A DNA stretch of 34,080 bases from Pseudomonadota bacterium (GCA_029778105.1 JAKOQZ010000054.1:1-34080), one strand, 5' to 3'. Shown: positions 1 to 7,955, counted from the first letter of the stretch. Notes: generated from the letters alone by a model not told the origin. Numbers and translations: made by a program.

Positions 1-563
1 CCAATGGCTACCTGCATCACCAGTTTCTCTCCTCCAATTCCAACCAGCGCACCGACGAATACGGCGGCTCCGTGGAAAACCGCATCCGCTTCACGACTGA
101 GACCGTCGCGGCGGTTTCTGCCGCCATCGGGGCCGATCGCACCGGCATCCGCATCTCGCCCGGCCACATGTTCAACGACATCGCCGACGCGAACCCCACC
201 GAAACCCATGCCGCGCTGCTGGATGCCATCGACACGGGCGCGCTCGCCTATGTCCATTTGATGCTGCCCGATTCCTTCGCGCCCCAGCTCAACAATGCCG
301 GCGACGTCGGAACGCTCGTCAGCGCGATCCGCGCCCACACCAAGGGCAACCTCATCGCCGCCGGCGGCTACACGAAAGAGAAGGCCGAGGCGGCACTCAG
401 CAGCGGACAGCTCCAGGCCGTCGTCTTCGGCCGCCCCTTCATCGCCAATCCCGATCTGGTGGCCCGCCTGAAAAACAACTGGCCCCTGGCAGAGGCGAAC
501 CCCGACCTCTTCTACACCCCCGGCGCGCAAGGCTATTCCGACTACCCCGCCTACAAGCCCTGA
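1..563 (+). CDS. Old yellow enzyme family flavin oxidoreductase (partial, C-terminal part)
   Basis: The gene begins before the window, and the reading frame is open from base 3 to a TGA at 561-563. The visible 186 residues are the C-terminal half of an FMN-dependent alkene reductase (NemA/OYE type), which uses NAD(P)H to reduce C=C bonds of enones, nitro compounds and similar electrophiles in the cytoplasm. The family segment NGYLHHQFLS followed by NQRTDEYGGSVENR is at the start. The C-terminal FMN-phosphate region is also present, with AAGGYTKEKAE and then VVFGRPFIANPDL. The enzyme ends with the usual YTPGAQGYSDYP tail, so the C-terminus is intact. Substrate cannot be told from this half. 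The next gene lies about 300 bp downstream behind repeats. Confidence 0.9.
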   Translation, partial: NGYLHHQFLSSNSNQRTDEYGGSVENRIRFTTETVAAVSAAIGADRTGIRISPGHMFNDIADANPTETHAALLDAIDTGALAYVHLMLPDSFAPQLNNAGDVGTLVSAIRAHTKGNLIAAGGYTKEKAEAALSSGQLQAVVFGRPFIANPDLVARLKNNWPLAEANPDLFYTPGAQGYSDYPAYKP

Positions 564-574
564 CGCCCCGTGAT

Positions 575-708
575 CTTCCCCCGTTTACGGGGGAAGCACC
601 CTGCTAAGCCAGGGGAAGGGGGCAGCCATCGCCGCACTGCATCCGCGCCCACCACTACGCCGCGCATGGTTCCCCTTCCCCGCTTCGCAAGCGGGGATCA
701 AAAGATCC
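575..708. repeat. Cluster of dispersed-type palindromes in the 306-bp gap 564-869
   Basis: The gap holds several inverted repeats. One is a perfect 9-bp stem CTTCCCCCG/CGGGGGAAG at 575-596 with a TTTA loop. Another is an 8-bp stem CCCCGCTT/AAGCGGGG at 678-696. A third is GGATC-AAAA-GATCC at 695-708. Between them lies a purine-rich AGGGGAAGGGGGC stretch that resembles the element at 23862. None is followed by a T run, so they look like REP-like elements rather than simple terminators. A TATAAT string at 718-723 and the palindrome CCTATATAGG at 725-734 follow and could belong to a promoter for the MFS gene, but no matching -35 was seen. No gene was found in the gap. Confidence 0.65.
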
Positions 709-869
709 AATACCGGATATAATTCCTATATAGGGTCCGCCCGCGCGCCCGTCAAGCCCGGCATAAGAAAATATTCCGCGCTGCTCCGGCGCACGGGTTC
801 CATCCGCATTCCCACTTCCCTTTCTCAGGCGAAAGCCCCATGTGAACCCATCGCCATTGATCGGATTCC

Positions 870-2117
870 ATGAACCCCGCTCCTGAAAACCCCAATCCCC
901 ATCCGGGAATGGGCTTCCGCGCCTTCGTCGCCCTCATCGCGCTGCTGATGGCGGTGAATGCGCTCGCCATCGATTCCATGCTGCCCGCGCTCCCGGCCAT
1001 CGGCGCGGCGCTGGGCGTCGTCGCGGAAAACGACCGTCAGTGGATCATCACCGCCTATCTTCTCGGCTTCGGCGTCGCCCAGCTCGCCTATGGCCCGCTG
1101 TCCGACCGCTACGGACGCCGCCCGGTGCTTCTCTTCGGCCTTGGCGTGTTCGTCGTCTTCTCCGTGGTCGCGGCCTTCGCCACCAGTTTCGAGCAGCTGC
1201 TTTTCGCCCGCGTCATGCAGGGCATCGGCTCGGCGGTCAGCCGCGTCCTCACCGTCTCGATCGTGCGCGACTGTTATTCCGGGCGGCGCATGGCGCGCGT
1301 CATGTCGCTCACCTTCATCGTCTTCCTCACCGTGCCTGTTCTCGCGCCATCGGTGGGGCAGGGCATCTTGGCTCTAGCGCCCTGGCCCTGGATTTTCGGC
1401 GTTCTGGCGATTTTCGGGGGCGTCATGGCGCTGTGGGCGGCCTGGAAGCTGCCCGAGACCATGCACCCCGAAGACCGCCGTCCGCTCAGCCTGTCGGCCA
1501 TCGCCACCGCCGTCAGGTTCACCCTCACGCGGCGCATGGCGGTCGGCTATATGATCGCCTCGGCCTGCGCCATCGGCGGGCTGTTCGGCTTCATCACCTC
1601 CGCGCAGCAGGTTTTCGTCGACGTCTTCCACGAGGAAGACCTGTTTCCCGCGATTTTCGCGCTCATCGCCATCTTCATGGGCCTGTCCTCCTGGCTCAAC
1701 GCCTCCATCGTCGAGCGTCTGGGCACCCGGCGCGTCTCGCACACCGCTCTCATCGGCTACATCTTTTTCGCCGGCACCCACGCCCTGGTCGCCTGGACCG
1801 GGCACGAGACGCTGACCAGCTTCATCGTGCTGCAGGCCTCGATGATGTTTTGTTTCGGCCTCGTCGGCTCCAATTTCGGCGCCATGGCGATGGAGCCGCT
1901 CGGCCATGTCGCCGGCACCGCCTCCTCGGTCCAGGGCTTCTTCACCACCATTTCCGGGGCGCTCATCGGCTTTTTCATCGGCCAGCACTTCGACGGCACC
2001 GTCGTGCCCCTGACCCTCGGCTTCGCGCTCTGCGGCATCTCGGCGCTGATCGTGGTGCTCGTCACCGAACGCGGCCGGCTTTTCCACCCCACGCGTCCCG
2101 CCGCGCCCCCACGCTGA
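870..2117 (+). CDS. Bcr/CflA-type MFS multidrug efflux transporter
   Basis: A 415-residue major facilitator superfamily transporter with about 12 predicted membrane helices, the usual length for the 12-TMS drug:H+ antiporter family. Helix 1 carries the Bcr/CflA-like NALAIDSMLPALPAIG segment. The MFS motif A between helices 2 and 3 reads GPLSDRYGRRPVLL, and RVMQGIGSAVSRV in helix 4 matches the region with the conserved arginine. By family it exports drugs or small metabolites across the inner membrane using the proton gradient; the substrate is unknown. The start at 870 has no strong Shine-Dalgarno, and a second in-frame ATG lies 13 codons later, just before the first helix, so the true start could be there. 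It stands alone, with about 290 bp on each side. Confidence 0.88.
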   Translation: MNPAPENPNPHPGMGFRAFVALIALLMAVNALAIDSMLPALPAIGAALGVVAENDRQWIITAYLLGFGVAQLAYGPLSDRYGRRPVLLFGLGVFVVFSVVAAFATSFEQLLFARVMQGIGSAVSRVLTVSIVRDCYSGRRMARVMSLTFIVFLTVPVLAPSVGQGILALAPWPWIFGVLAIFGGVMALWAAWKLPETMHPEDRRPLSLSAIATAVRFTLTRRMAVGYMIASACAIGGLFGFITSAQQVFVDVFHEEDLFPAIFALIAIFMGLSSWLNASIVERLGTRRVSHTALIGYIFFAGTHALVAWTGHETLTSFIVLQASMMFCFGLVGSNFGAMAMEPLGHVAGTASSVQGFFTTISGALIGFFIGQHFDGTVVPLTLGFALCGISALIVVLVTERGRLFHPTRPAAPPR

Positions 2118-2294
2118 CCGGCACGCCGACACGCCCCGGAAACTGGCGTTGTCGCAGCTCGCGACTGCCCGCATCGCCTGTCTGGCCGGGGGGCGCTGAA
2201 CGCCCGGGAATCCGCATTTCCCAGGCGGCCGGCACCGTCGTCGTGACAAAATCGCAACAACCGCAGTGCAAGAATGCTCTGCGTAGTCGGCACG

Positions 2295-2324
2295 TTGGGA
2301 ACCGACCCCCGCGCATGCTAATTA
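2295..2324 (+). promoter_or_regulatory. Candidate promoter of the ompA-like gene
   Basis: TTGGGA at 2295-2300 is followed after 18 nt by TAATTA at 2319-2324. A TG one base upstream of the -10 hexamer makes an extended -10. It would give a leader of roughly 75 nt before the porin start, reasonable for an abundant outer membrane protein mRNA. This is a pattern match only. The rest of the gap 2118-2407 holds a short GGGCG/CGCCC hairpin at 2191-2205 and no recognisable gene. Confidence 0.35.
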
Positions 2325-2407
2325 GTTGAGGAAGTCGGATCGGGGCGCGTCCGTCCGCCTGACGTCTATTCGATTACGGCCGATGCGGCCGGATTTAAGA
2401 GGATCAA

Positions 2408-3391
2408 ATGAAGCTCAAGAATATCATGCTGGCTGGCGCCGCTGCGGTCGCCCTGACCGGCATCGCTGCCGCCGACACGCCGGATGGCGTCTATCTGGGT
2501 CTCGCCGGCGGCGCGAACTGGGTCGAAGACGATTTCTTCTTCGGCAAGTTCGACATGCAGACCGGCTACTATGTCGGCGGCACGGTCGGCTACAAGTTCG
2601 ACTTCAACCTGCGCACCGAGTTCGAACTCGGCTACCGCAGCAACGACTACGACTTCTTCCGCGGCAAGTCGGGCGAAGTCACGTCGCTGTCGACGATGGT
2701 GAACGTGCTCTATGACTTCGACATCGGCGAAGGCATGGCTCTCTCGCTCGGCGGCGGCCTCGGCCTCGCCCGCATCGGCGCGGAAGACGATTTCGGCTTC
2801 GCCGACGGTCGCGACTTCGTGTTCGCCTATCAGGGCATCGCCGAGTTCGAAGCCATGGTCGACGACAATGTCGGCATCTTCGTCGGCTACAACTACTTCG
2901 TCGCCGATAACGTCGATATGGATTTCGCGAACGGCGGCTCTTTCGGCACCGATTACACCGCCCACACGGCGAAGATCGGCGTGAAGTATCACTTCTATGA
3001 AGCCCCGGTCGTCGCGCCGGAGCCCCCGCCGCCGCCGCCGCCGGTGGCCGCCAAGACGTTCATCGTCTTCTTCAACTTCGACAAGTCGGATCTGACCCCG
3101 GAAGCCCAGGCCGTCGTGGCCGAGGCCGCCGCCGCCTTCAAGTCGACCGGCTCGGTCTCCATCGCCGTCGTCGGCCACACCGACACCGTCGGCTCGGCCG
3201 CCTACAACCTGCCGCTGTCGCAGCGCCGCGCTGCCTCGGTGAAGGCCGGCCTGGTCGCCAACGGCGTCCCGGGCGACGTGATCTCGACCGACGGCAAGGG
3301 CTTCTCCGAGCCGCTGGTCGCCACCGGCCCCGGCGTCAAGGAACCCCAGAACCGCCGCGCCACCATCGACCTGACCGGCTCGGGCATGTAA
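2408..3391 (+). CDS. OmpA family outer membrane protein (barrel plus peptidoglycan-binding domain)
   Basis: A 327-residue exported porin-like protein. A signal peptide covers about residues 1-22 (ending GIAAADT). A beta-barrel with alternating aromatic strands follows to about residue 200 (GVYLGLAGGANWVEDDFFFG, VGYKFDFNLRTEFELGYR). A proline hinge, EPPPPPPPV, lies near 204-213. The C-terminal OmpA/MotB domain runs from about 217 to the end, with FFNFDKSDLTPEA, VVGHTDTVGSAAYNLPLS and QRRAASV, the usual peptidoglycan contact motifs. It anchors the outer membrane to the cell wall. AGAGGA six bases before the ATG is a good ribosome site. The gene is monocistronic, between a candidate extended -10 promoter and a strong terminator. 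Codon use is strongly biased, as expected for high expression. Confidence 0.95.
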   Translation: MKLKNIMLAGAAAVALTGIAAADTPDGVYLGLAGGANWVEDDFFFGKFDMQTGYYVGGTVGYKFDFNLRTEFELGYRSNDYDFFRGKSGEVTSLSTMVNVLYDFDIGEGMALSLGGGLGLARIGAEDDFGFADGRDFVFAYQGIAEFEAMVDDNVGIFVGYNYFVADNVDMDFANGGSFGTDYTAHTAKIGVKYHFYEAPVVAPEPPPPPPPVAAKTFIVFFNFDKSDLTPEAQAVVAEAAAAFKSTGSVSIAVVGHTDTVGSAAYNLPLSQRRAASVKAGLVANGVPGDVISTDGKGFSEPLVATGPGVKEPQNRRATIDLTGSGM

Positions 3392-3417
3392 TCGACCGAA
3401 CCCGGTTGAAACGCGAA

Positions 3418-3442
3418 GGGCCGCCCATCGGGCGGCCCTTTT
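3418..3442 (+). terminator. Rho-independent terminator after the ompA-like gene
   Basis: A perfect 9-bp stem GGGCCGCCC/GGGCGGCCC closes a 3-nt ATC loop and is followed directly by TTTT. It sits 26 bp past the porin stop and just before the convergent minus-strand gene, so it may also limit read-through from the other side. Confidence 0.9.
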
Positions 3443-3446
3443 GCTT

Positions 3447-3800
3447 TCAGCCCTGCTGCGCCAGCCACACGGCTGCAAGCGCCGTCGCCTCCGGCACGTG
3501 CCAGCCGTCCAGAACCACGAATGCGCCGTGCAATGCGTCGCTTGCGACGGCCTCGTCATAGCTCCCGCCGTTCAGCTTGGCTTTCAGTTTGGCCTCCACA
3601 TCGCCCAGCTCCTGAAGCGCCGGCGCCTGCCCCAGCGCCTTCAGCGCCACGGCATCCTCGCGCTTCGCCAGCGCCTGCAGCGGGTCTTCCGGCCACAGCC
3701 GCACGGCCGCGACGCCGGCGAGCGCCAGCCCCATCGCGCCGAACGTGCGGCGGGTGATGCGGGCCGAGCGGCGCTGCCCCTCGTTCATGCCGTCCCTCAT
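3447..3800 (-). CDS. Small Tat-signal protein coupled to GMC oxidoreductase (putative small subunit)
   Basis: About 117 residues. The N-terminus has a twin-arginine motif, ITRRTFGAM, followed by the hydrophobic stretch LALAGVAAV, so it is predicted to go through the Tat pathway. The rest is a small helical domain ending GWHVPEATALAAVWL, which resembles the end of small subunits of membrane-bound FAD sugar or alcohol dehydrogenases. Its ATG at 3800-3798 overlaps the TGA of the upstream GMC gene (ATGA), so translation is probably coupled. A second ATG at 3788, preceded by GAGGGA, is an equally good start and would give 113 residues. The likely role is to carry the signal-less GMC subunit out and hold it at the membrane. 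The family assignment is by context and weak similarity. Confidence 0.7.
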   Translation of the reverse strand: MRDGMNEGQRRSARITRRTFGAMGLALAGVAAVRLWPEDPLQALAKREDAVALKALGQAPALQELGDVEAKLKAKLNGGSYDEAVASDALHGAFVVLDGWHVPEATALAAVWLAQQG

Positions 3801-5311
3801 GCCCGCGCCTCGCGCTTCAGCGTTTCGGCGAGGCGCAACGCCAGCGCCACCAGCGTCAGCGTCGGATTGGCCGCGCCGGGCGTCGTGTAGAGCGAGGAAC
3901 CCGCGATCCACAGATTGGCCATCCCGTGCACGCGCGCATCGCCATCGCACACCGATGTCGCGGCGTCCGCGCCCATGCGCGTCGTGCCCATATTATGATG
4001 GCCCCAGTTGGTCTCGGCCGGCCAGCGCTCGCGCGCATCCGGCGCGATCCGCACCATCCCGGCGCCGCTGGCGCTGAGCGCCCGCCCCAGATCGGCGAGG
4101 TTGGCAAGATAGTCTTCCAGATCCCGGTCGTTCAGCTTCCAGTCGACTTTCAACCGCCGCACGCCATGGCGATCGCGGGCGTCCGTCAGCGTCACCCGGC
4201 TCTCGGGATCGGGCCGCGTCTCCAGTCCGGCATTCAGCATGTGCACGCGCGGCGTCCAGCCGGGCTTGCCCAGCGCCGCCAGCGCGCTCGCGGTCTCCGA
4301 CTGCCCGAACCAGCGCGTCTCCCAGCGATCGAACGCGCCGTTGCTGAACGACGGACCGCCCGGTTCGATGGTCGCAAGGCACGAGAGCCGCCCCTTGGCG
4401 CGGCGATAGTCGTCGCGCGGCTGAAAGGCGAGACGATAGCGCCGCCCGCCCGCCGGGATGTCGTTCGTCGCGAAGACGTCGCCGGCTTCCGGGCCGAACG
4501 ACAGCACCGCCGCATAGCCGATGAGAATGGGATGGTCCGCGAAATAGCGGCCCACCTGCCCCGTCGCATTGCCAAGCCCGCCCGCCACCTGGGCGTCGGC
4601 GTTCAGCAGCATCTGCGCGTTGGAAAGGCCGCCGCACGCCAGCACCGCATGGCGGACGCTCATGCTCAGCGGCTTGCCCCCGTCGCGCGCAATCGTCAGC
4701 GCCGTCACGCTCTTGGCGTCGTCGCTGACGCGGATATCGCTCACCGTCGCGTTCAGGAAGCAGCGCGTGTCGCTCTTGTCGATGAGGTCGCGATAGACCT
4801 CGCCCATCCGGATCGGCGGCGAGAATTCGAACAGAACCGGCTCGATATCGCTGCTGCGCGGGATGGGCAGCTTCACGCCCGCCAGCGCCGCGACGCCTTC
4901 GCTGTCGTCGTAACGCGCCGGCCCCAGATGCAGCACCTCCTGCGCGCGCCTGTAGAACGGCTCCAGCTCGCTCTTGGTGATCGGCCAGCCCGACAGCTTC
5001 ACGAAGTCGCGCGGCTCGAAATCGACGGCGTCCAGCTCGCGGCACCAGCCGCCCCAATGCCCGGTCGTGCCGCCGAAATAGCGCAGCCTCACGCTCTCGG
5101 GCGTCGCATAGGTCTGCGGCCCCAGTTCCCCCGCCGCGAGGTCCTGCGCCTCTTCCGACCATTCCAGGCCGCCGGATTCCAGCAGCGCGACGTTCAGCCC
5201 CGCGCCTTCCAGCGCGATGGCGAGGCTCAATCCCGCCGCGCCCGCGCCGACAATGGCGATGTCGGCGTCCAGCTTTTCGTCGTCAGGCAGTGACCGCGCA
5301 TCGATGAACAT
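3797..5311 (-). CDS. GMC family FAD-dependent oxidoreductase
   Basis: A 504-residue glucose-methanol-choline oxidoreductase. The FAD dinucleotide motif is near the N-terminus (IVGAGAAGLSLAIALEGAG, G22-G27), followed by E45 for the ribose. FGGTTGHWGGWC near residues 79-90 is the second GMC signature region. The catalytic site shows GHHNMGTTRMG (H438/H439) and, about 44 residues on, N482 in GAANPTLTLVAL, the usual His plus Asn/His arrangement. There is no signal peptide. Together with the coupled Tat-signal small protein, this suggests a two-subunit periplasmic dehydrogenase of the gluconate/fructose dehydrogenase type acting on a sugar or alcohol. No cytochrome c subunit is encoded nearby, so the electron acceptor is unknown. 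Confidence 0.9.
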   Translation of the reverse strand: MFIDARSLPDDEKLDADIAIVGAGAAGLSLAIALEGAGLNVALLESGGLEWSEEAQDLAAGELGPQTYATPESVRLRYFGGTTGHWGGWCRELDAVDFEPRDFVKLSGWPITKSELEPFYRRAQEVLHLGPARYDDSEGVAALAGVKLPIPRSSDIEPVLFEFSPPIRMGEVYRDLIDKSDTRCFLNATVSDIRVSDDAKSVTALTIARDGGKPLSMSVRHAVLACGGLSNAQMLLNADAQVAGGLGNATGQVGRYFADHPILIGYAAVLSFGPEAGDVFATNDIPAGGRRYRLAFQPRDDYRRAKGRLSCLATIEPGGPSFSNGAFDRWETRWFGQSETASALAALGKPGWTPRVHMLNAGLETRPDPESRVTLTDARDRHGVRRLKVDWKLNDRDLEDYLANLADLGRALSASGAGMVRIAPDARERWPAETNWGHHNMGTTRMGADAATSVCDGDARVHGMANLWIAGSSLYTTPGAANPTLTLVALALRLAETLKREARA

Positions 5312-5352
5312 GGCTCCACCTTCACGAAGGCGGCGCGCATGTCAAAGCCGCA

Positions 5353-6012
5353 TCAGGCGGCTTCGACCCCGGTGCCGATCTGGCAGGCGACGCCCGTGCC
5401 GCCGAGGCCGCAATAGCCGCCCGGGTTCTTGTCCAGATACTGCTGGTGATAATCCTCGGCGTAGTAGAAATCGCCGAGCGGCAGGATTTCGGTGGTGATC
5501 GCGTCGAAGCCCTTGGCCCTCAGCGCGGCGTCATAGGCCGCGCGCGCGGCTTCCGCCTCCGCCTTCTGCGCCTCGTTCGCGACATAGATGCCCGAGCGGT
5601 ACTGCGTCCCGATATCGCCGCCCTGACGCATGCCCTGCGTCGGATCGTGATTCTCGAAGAACACCTTCAGCAGCTGACCATAGGAAATCTGCCTGGGGTC
5701 GAACGCCACCAGCACGACCTCGTTATGGCCGGTGCCGCCGGTGCAGACCTCCTCATAGGTCGGGTTCGGGGTGTAGCCGGCGCTGTAGCCGACGGCGGTC
5801 GAATAGACGCCGGGCTGCTGCCAGAACTTGCGCTCGGCGCCCCAGAAACAGCCGAGGCCGAACACGGCGGTCTCGATGCCGGCGGGCCAGGGGCCTTTCA
5901 AGGGATGGCCAAGGACGGTGTGAGCGTCGGCGACACGCATCTGGCGGTCGGTGCGGCCGGGCAGCGCCTCGCCGGGGGCGGGCATTTCAAGCTTCTTGCG
6001 CTTGGCGAACAT
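5353..6012 (-). CDS. msrA: Peptide-methionine (S)-S-oxide reductase MsrA
   Basis: 219 residues. It reduces methionine-S-sulfoxide in proteins, with thioredoxin as electron donor. The catalytic motif GLGCFWGAE places the active cysteine at C55. The family segments [31 protein letters not shown] and [23 protein letters not shown] follow. Two cysteines near the C-terminus (C201, C210) are placed to act as resolving residues. The first 45 residues are an extension with KRKK, as seen in many proteobacterial MsrA, and there is no clear signal peptide, so it is probably cytoplasmic. A GAGAGGG ribosome site precedes the ATG. It is transcribed away from the zinc block, sharing a 113-bp divergent intergenic region with the Zur-like box. 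Confidence 0.95.
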   Translation of the reverse strand: MFAKRKKLEMPAPGEALPGRTDRQMRVADAHTVLGHPLKGPWPAGIETAVFGLGCFWGAERKFWQQPGVYSTAVGYSAGYTPNPTYEEVCTGGTGHNEVVLVAFDPRQISYGQLLKVFFENHDPTQGMRQGGDIGTQYRSGIYVANEAQKAEAEAARAAYDAALRAKGFDAITTEILPLGDFYYAEDYHQQYLDKNPGGYCGLGGTGVACQIGTGVEAA

Positions 6013-6088
6013 GGGAGACCCTCTCTGACGGGTGTTTCGCTGTCCAATGTGGCGATGACGGCCGGCAAATTCCAGCCGCTGGAAGCCG

Positions 6089-6118
6089 TTGCGGCCGGGC
6101 CGACGGAAGTGATATAAT
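6089..6118 (+). promoter_or_regulatory. Promoter of the zinc uptake operon
   Basis: TTGCGG at 6089-6094 and a consensus TATAAT at 6113-6118 are separated by 18 nt. Transcription would start about 6-8 nt past the -10, at or next to the ATG at 6126, which implies a leaderless or nearly leaderless mRNA. No Shine-Dalgarno sequence lies at normal distance before that ATG, which agrees. The -10 lies inside a Zur-like palindrome. Confidence 0.65.
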
Positions 6119-6130
6119 GTAACATATGAC
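6109..6130. promoter_or_regulatory. Putative Zur operator
   Basis: An AT-rich imperfect palindrome in a GC-rich background. The outer arms are GTGATAT and ATATGAC, with AATGTAAC between them; 14 of 22 positions pair across the dyad. Size, AT-richness, the TGTAACAT-like core and position over the -10 box and start codon of a znu operon fit a Zur repressor site. The zur gene itself is not in the window. Binding by Zur is inferred from context. Confidence 0.6.
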
Positions 6131-6278
6131 GCATCAGCATCGTCACCTGCCCCACCATCACGCGGAACCGCCGCGTTTTTCGCTGCTGCGCACCAGCGCG
6201 GGCGTCCGCTTGGCCATCGCCGCCGCCGGCGCGGCGGTGCTGTGGCTGGCGGTCGGACTGGCTCTGGGCTGGATCTGA
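6126..6278 (+). CDS. Small His-rich single-pass membrane protein heading the znu operon
   Basis: A 50-codon frame, ATG at 6126, TGA at 6276-6278. The N-terminus is packed with histidines ([12 protein letters not shown], six in twelve residues). A short basic linker ends near R28, and one hydrophobic helix runs from about residue 29 to 49 ([20 protein letters not shown]). By the positive-inside rule the His cluster is probably cytoplasmic, though this is uncertain. The stop is 3 bp before znuC, so the two are surely cotranscribed. A candidate Zur box and TATAAT overlap its 5' end, and the start may be leaderless. A role in zinc binding or in helping the ZnuB permease is likely from composition and context, but I recognise no named family. 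It could in principle be a regulatory leader peptide instead. Confidence 0.7.
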   Translation: MTHQHRHLPHHHAEPPRFSLLRTSAGVRLAIAAAGAAVLWLAVGLALGWI

Positions 6279-6281
6279 GCC

Positions 6282-7031
6282 ATGGGCGCGGCCGTCAGAC
6301 TGGACAACGTGACCTTCGGCTATCGCCGTCACCCGGCGGTGCACCACATCAGCGGCACGTTCGAGCCCGGCTCGCTGACCGCCATCGCCGGGCCGAACGG
6401 GGCGGGCAAATCGACGCTGCTGAAAGGCATCGCGGGCGAGATGCGGCCGTTATCGGGCGAGATCGCCCTCAGCGGCACCACCCGCCGCGACATCGCCTAT
6501 CTGCCCCAGATCGGCGAGATCGAGCGCGGCTTTCCCATCTCGGTGCTCGACATGGTGGCGATGGGCGGATGGCGCGAGGCGGGCCTTTTCGGCCGCATCG
6601 GCCCCGACGTGCTGAAGCGCGCCGAGGCGGCCATCGCCAGCGTCGGCCTTTCGGGGTTCGAAAGCCGCCCGGTGGGCACGCTTTCCGGCGGTCAGGTCCA
6701 GCGCGCGCTGTTCGCGCGCGTGCTGGTGCAGGACGCCCGGCTGATCCTGCTGGACGAGCCCTTCGCCGCCATCGACAGCCGCACCACCGCAGATCTCTTC
6801 GCCGTGCTCGCCCGCTGGCAGGGCGAGGGACGCACGGTGATCGCCGTGCTGCACGACCACGACGCGGTGCGCGAACATTTCCCCTCCACGCTGCTGCTGG
6901 CGCGCGAATGCATCGCCTGGGGGCCGACGGGAGAAGCGCTGCGCCCCGAGCATCTGCTGACCGCGCGGCGCATGTGCGAGGCGTTCCACGACGATGCGCC
7001 GGTGTGCCACGCGGATGAGGGCCACGCCTGA
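6282..7031 (+). CDS. znuC: Zinc ABC transporter ATP-binding protein ZnuC
   Basis: A 249-residue ABC ATPase that powers zinc import through ZnuB. The Walker A is GPNGAGKST (37-45), the signature LSGGQ (134-138) and the Walker B LILLDEP (154-160), with D-loop and H-loop (AVLHDHD) after it. [18 protein letters not shown], the Q-loop region, is typical of the Mn/Zn/Fe chelate ABC family. The last 30 residues contain [18 protein letters not shown], a Cys/His-rich tail that could bind metal. The ATG is 3 bp after the small His-rich gene and the TGA overlaps the znuB start. Zinc rather than manganese is preferred because of the Zur-like box and the COG0523 GTPase downstream. Confidence 0.88.
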   Translation: MGAAVRLDNVTFGYRRHPAVHHISGTFEPGSLTAIAGPNGAGKSTLLKGIAGEMRPLSGEIALSGTTRRDIAYLPQIGEIERGFPISVLDMVAMGGWREAGLFGRIGPDVLKRAEAAIASVGLSGFESRPVGTLSGGQVQRALFARVLVQDARLILLDEPFAAIDSRTTADLFAVLARWQGEGRTVIAVLHDHDAVREHFPSTLLLARECIAWGPTGEALRPEHLLTARRMCEAFHDDAPVCHADEGHA

Positions 7032-7891
7032 TGGACTGGCTGCTGGGACCTTTCGCCGACCCTGCGATGGCGCGCGCCCTCGCCGCCTGCGTGGCGCTGG
7101 CGTTCGGCGGCGCGCCCATCGGCGTCTTTCTGGTGCTGCGGCGGACCAGCCTGATCGGCGACGCGCTGAGCCACGCCATTCTGCCGGGCGTCGCCATCGC
7201 CTTCGTCTTCGCGGGGTTCTCGATCCTCTGGATGACGGTGGGCGGCCTGCTGGCGGGGATGGCGGTCGCGATTCTGTCGGCCGCCGCCTCGCGCGTCACC
7301 GCGCTGCGCGAAGACGCCAGCCTCGCGGCGTTCTTCATCATCTCGCTGGCGCTGGGGACGCTGCTGGTCGCGACCTTCGGCACCGACGAGGAGCTGCTGC
7401 ACATCCTGTTCGGGCAGGTTCTGGCCATGAAGAACGAGGCGCTGCTGACCGTCGCCGGCGTCGCGACGCTGACGATGGCCGCCCTCGCCCTGCTTTACCG
7501 GCCGCTGGTGCTGGAATGCTTCGACCCCGGCTTCCTGCGGGGCGCGGGGGCCACCGGGGCGCTGGTGCATTTCGCCTTTCTCTCGCTGGTCGTGCTCAAT
7601 CTCGTCAGCGGGTTCCAGGCGCTGGGGACGCTGATGGCCGTGGGGCTGATGATGCTGCCGGCCATCGCCGCGCGTTTCTGGGCCGACTCGGCGGGCGGAC
7701 AGATCGCGGTCGCCGTAGGGCTGACCATTGCGGCCGGCTTCCTGGGGCTGATTGTCTCGCACCACGCCGGCACCCCGCCCGAAACGACCATCGTGCTGAC
7801 GGCGGGGGCGTTCTATCTCGGTTCGCTGATCGCCGGCCCGCGCGGCGGCATCGCCAGCCGCATCGTCCAGCTGCGTCACCTGGAAGCCTGA
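7031..7891 (+). CDS. znuB: Zinc ABC transporter permease ZnuB
   Basis: A 286-residue inner membrane permease of the ABC-3 family with about eight hydrophobic helices. The family signature region VFLVLRRTSLIGDALSHAIL is near residues 34-53, with LPGVAIAFVFAG after it. SGFQALGTLMAVGLMMLPA near residues 196-214 is the second conserved block, followed by ARFWADS. It forms the zinc channel with ZnuC. The ATG overlaps the znuC TGA by one base (TGATG), so translation is coupled. The usual periplasmic zinc-binding partner ZnuA is not in the window and must be encoded elsewhere. Confidence 0.9.
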   Translation: MDWLLGPFADPAMARALAACVALAFGGAPIGVFLVLRRTSLIGDALSHAILPGVAIAFVFAGFSILWMTVGGLLAGMAVAILSAAASRVTALREDASLAAFFIISLALGTLLVATFGTDEELLHILFGQVLAMKNEALLTVAGVATLTMAALALLYRPLVLECFDPGFLRGAGATGALVHFAFLSLVVLNLVSGFQALGTLMAVGLMMLPAIAARFWADSAGGQIAVAVGLTIAAGFLGLIVSHHAGTPPETTIVLTAGAFYLGSLIAGPRGGIASRIVQLRHLEA

Positions 7892-7955
7892 CCGGCCAAG
7901 GCTTGCCGTGGCAGGCCGCCGACCTTAAGTCAGCGGTCCGCGAAAGGACCCGTCC

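Noticed and set aside
718-734. TATAAT and CCTATATAGG upstream of the MFS gene as a promoter
   Set aside because: No -35 at correct spacing and a leader of about 140 nt; kept only as a note.
2366-3559. 397-codon minus-strand frame opposite the ompA-like gene
   Set aside because: It reads through the porin signal peptide and the terminator, and has no recognisable domain; the OmpA protein is certain.
3926-5293. Long plus-strand open frame (455 codons) opposite the GMC gene
   Set aside because: The minus-strand frame has full GMC motifs; the antisense frame is Arg/Ala/His-rich low-complexity, as expected from a GC-rich gene read backwards.
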